Origin: an uncultured Planctomycetia bacterium
GTDB lineage: Bacteria; Planctomycetota; UBA1135; GCA-002686595
Direction: 5' to 3'
Assembly: GCA_937952135.1 (NCBI GenBank)
Contig: CALFYL010000256.1
Coordinates: 1-6,420 of the forward strand
Length of the DNA: 6,420 bases
Under the pieces are notes generated by a model. It did not search any database and was not told the DNA's origin. It saw nothing but the letters and a program-made list of their open reading frames with translations. Positions within the stretch are counted from its first letter, which is position 1; every line of letters begins with the position of its first letter. Shown piece after piece: positions 4,905-6,420 of this stretch. A program made the translations under genes and the position numbers.

Positions 4905-5780
4905 TCACCTGTTCGTCGGGACGCGTTGGCTGAGGCTCGGTAGATCGACACGCCGATGCGAGTAGTGTCGTCGTTCTTGAAACGCGGTGTCGCGAAGATT
5001 GGGGAGCTGCAGGAGGACGCTCAAGTCTCCGTCGATGATGTTGGTCGACTCGTAGAACAAGAAGACTTCGAGTTCACGCAAGGCGCGTAGCGGCGCGAGA
5101 GATTGGATGGGACCATCGTTGCACAGGTGCAGGGTGCGGAGCCGACGAGCGCCACCGACGGGAGAGATGTCCTCGAGCTTCCGGCAGCCGTTGACCTCGA
5201 GATGCACGAGGTCGGGGAGTTGGTCTACGCCACGGATCGTCGTCAGACCGCGCGCGGAATAGACGCCCAGAAACGTCAGTTTGCGGAGAGCCTCGATGCC
5301 TTCGAGGTTCACGAGTCGCGAGCTCGCAAGCCGTAGAGACTCGAGACTCTTCATCCCCACGAGGTTCTTGAGGTCTCTCTCCGGACAATGATTCACCCAC
5401 AACCGCTTGATCCCGGCGTGAGCGAAGAGCGACCGCGCCTTCGGCCGCCACTCCAAGCAGCATTCCTCGAGCATAGGGAAGCGCGAGAAGTCGATCTCGG
5501 TCCTGCAATAGGTGTTGACGTCAAGGTACCGAAGCTGCCTGAGCGCGTTCACGGGCGTGACGTTGTCGAGATTGAAGTGAATGATCTTCAGCCAGGCGAG
5601 CGTGCCGCGGAGCTCTGCCAGGAACGACACGTCACGCCCGCACCACCCTTTCGCGTAGTTGAGCTCGAGCTCTCGGACGCCCGCGGCCCTAGCGGCCGAG
5701 AGAGCCTCTGGGGACCACGAGGCCATCATCACCATGCGCGGGCCGAAGTGTCCCTCCTCGAGCGTCCAATCAGCGGTCAT
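4905..5780 (-). CDS. Leucine-rich-repeat protein, probable immunity to the GIY-YIG tip
   Basis: A 291-residue cytosolic protein without signal peptide. About ten leucine-rich repeats of 20-24 residues run from residue 36 to about 267. Strand cores are visible at RELELNY (36-42), LKIIHFN (64-70), LRYLDVN (83-89), IKRLWVN (124-130), LESLRLAS (146-153), LTFLGVYS (168-175), LVHLEVNG (191-198), LRTLHLCN (214-221) and LRELEVFLF (234-242). The start ATG overlaps the toxin stop by one base (TGATG), so it is translationally coupled and no separate Shine-Dalgarno is seen. LRR solenoids are binding scaffolds. Position immediately after a toxin tip makes immunity the best call; an effector accessory role is the alternative. 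Confidence 0.8.
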   Translation of the reverse strand: MTADWTLEEGHFGPRMVMMASWSPEALSAARAAGVRELELNYAKGWCGRDVSFLAELRGTLAWLKIIHFNLDNVTPVNALRQLRYLDVNTYCRTEIDFSRFPMLEECCLEWRPKARSLFAHAGIKRLWVNHCPERDLKNLVGMKSLESLRLASSRLVNLEGIEALRKLTFLGVYSARGLTTIRGVDQLPDLVHLEVNGCRKLEDISPVGGARRLRTLHLCNDGPIQSLAPLRALRELEVFLFYESTNIIDGDLSVLLQLPNLRDTAFQERRHYSHRRVDLPSLSQRVPTNR

Positions 5781-6420
5781 CAGTCATCGTCGAGCAGGTG
5801 TCGTCGCTTCGGTCCGATGGGGTTCCTCTCGTTCTCCACGTTCTCGATGCCGCCCAGTTCGTTGATTCTGCGCTGCTCCGCGATCTCACGTGCTGTCTTT
5901 CCACCGACCACCTCCGTCGTGCTGACCTCACTCTCCGGCGGGAGCTTACCGGATCGCGCTTGTTGGGCGAGGCGCGAAGGGATGTTGCGAGATTGTCCTA
6001 CGTAGGACTTTCCCGACCGGCCGTTGAATTGATAGATGCCTTGCTGAGCCGCTCCTCCGGCCGCGCCGCCGCCAGCGGCCGCGCCTCCACCTCCGAGGGG
6101 ACACATCATCCCCACGGAATCTGCAGCGGTCGCATAACGGCGCCCGAAGAGCGACGCAACGACGCCTGCCTCGAACAGAGTCTTGGACGCTTGAACGTCG
6201 AGGAACGCCTTCCCGTAGTTGCCGCTGTCGTAGCCCCGTGAGGCGTCCAGCGCCGCCCTACCGCTCGCGAGGAAAACGTCCGCGATCTGCTGCGAGCTGA
6301 AGAGCCCCACTTCGAGCTTCCCTCCAGGCGGCTGGTGACGACCGCTCGGGTCCGCCCACCGCACCGGGCTCTGCCCCGGCCAACCCCACAGCGTGCTCCG
6401 CGCGTCGTGATACGCGAGCT
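5780..6420 (-). CDS. Rhs protein C-terminus with GIY-YIG nuclease toxin tip (partial)
   Basis: The gene enters from the right edge, so its start and most of its Rhs core are outside the window. The visible part begins LAYHDARSTLWGWPGQSPVRW and the DPSGR terminus. A helical connector with YDSGNYGKAFLDVQ follows, then CPL and a Gly/Ala-rich linker (about 6105-6045). From about 6040 to the stop is a GIY-YIG-like domain: GIYQF, then SYVGQSRN with the YVG motif and basic residues, RL, then ARE-AEQRRI with candidate catalytic glutamates, and a terminal IENVENERNPIGPKR with asparagines. Rhs proteins encapsulate and deliver C-terminal toxins; a GIY-YIG tip would cleave nucleic acid. Its TGA overlaps the start of the LRR gene, the likely antidote. 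Confidence 0.87.
   Translation of the reverse strand, partial: LAYHDARSTLWGWPGQSPVRWADPSGRHQPPGGKLEVGLFSSQQIADVFLASGRAALDASRGYDSGNYGKAFLDVQASKTLFEAGVVASLFGRRYATAADSVGMMCPLGGGGAAAGGGAAGGAAQQGIYQFNGRSGKSYVGQSRNIPSRLAQQARSGKLPPESEVSTTEVVGGKTAREIAEQRRINELGGIENVENERNPIGPKRRHLLDDD
6356..6420 (-). repeat. Rhs-terminus repeat, main-gene copy
   Basis: This copy is inside the Rhs gene that continues past the right edge. The match to 2747-2811 (64 of 65 bases) is therefore a minimum length. Left of 6356 (3' in the gene) the two tips share no obvious similarity. Confidence 0.9.

Noticed and set aside
4302..4943. Plus-strand open frame of 213 codons
   Set aside because: It is antisense to a motif-bearing immunity gene and then crosses a non-coding interval; no ribosome site or recognisable domain.
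4541..4951. Minus-strand open frame of 136 codons after the LRR gene
   Set aside because: Arg/Pro/His-rich, overlaps the end of the LRR gene, no Shine-Dalgarno and no family resemblance.
5388..6005. Plus-strand open frame of 205 codons
   Set aside because: It is antisense to the LRR and GIY-YIG genes, whose motifs and overlap are clear; low-complexity GC-rich shadow.
1..6420. CRISPR array, tRNA, rRNA or complete insertion sequence
   Set aside because: No regularly spaced short repeats, no cloverleaf or rRNA-like stretch, and no transposase-like reading frame were seen.

Overview
The window is GC-rich DNA whose coding capacity lies almost entirely on the minus strand. It reads as the 3' end of an Rhs polymorphic-toxin locus followed by an array of displaced toxin tips and immunity genes. 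The divergent Rhs terminus (WPGQSPVRW-DP-GR), glycine-rich tip linkers, several small immunity-like proteins and a DUF559 gene suggest a Myxococcota (Polyangia-like) genome. That assignment is inferred from protein style, not proven.

Reading along the minus strand from the right edge: (i) an Rhs protein, cut by the window edge, ends in a GIY-YIG nuclease-like toxin (6420-5780). Its stop codon overlaps the start of a leucine-rich-repeat protein, the probable immunity partner (5780-4905). (ii) A gene-poor stretch (about 4540-4900) holds one GC hairpin. (iii) Two small stand-alone immunity-like genes follow (4520-4092 and 3950-3699), each with its own strong Shine-Dalgarno. (iv) A frameshifted DUF559 endonuclease-like gene is the only credible plus-strand gene (3145-3482). 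(v) A displaced Rhs tip carries a remnant of the conserved Rhs terminus but is out of frame with its toxin domain near a 7-G run (2878-2241). It is coupled by an ATGA overlap to a 206-aa immunity-like gene (2244-1624). (vi) A second displaced tip has no Rhs core at all (1369-1091, open frame upstream). It is coupled to an immunity-like gene (1094-768), a small unknown gene (799-584) and a four-cysteine protein (587-195).

Four copies of a hairpin-forming repeat lie at about 1-115, 1453-1537, 2899-3013 and 3513-3595, all in the same orientation and all at module boundaries. Copies 1 and 2 are identical over 115 bp and bracket both displaced-tip modules. The spacing inside the hairpin is constant across copies, and one copy shows compensatory base changes in the stem. 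A separate 65-bp repeat is the Rhs terminus itself, present both in the main Rhs gene and in the displaced tip.

The main Rhs gene would deliver one toxin at a time. The displaced tips would be a store of alternative toxins that can be brought under the core by recombination through the shared terminus. The immunity genes would protect against current, stored and foreign toxins. The hairpin repeats are candidates for the seams of this cassette array. The architecture is seen in the sequence; the switching and shuffling are inference.
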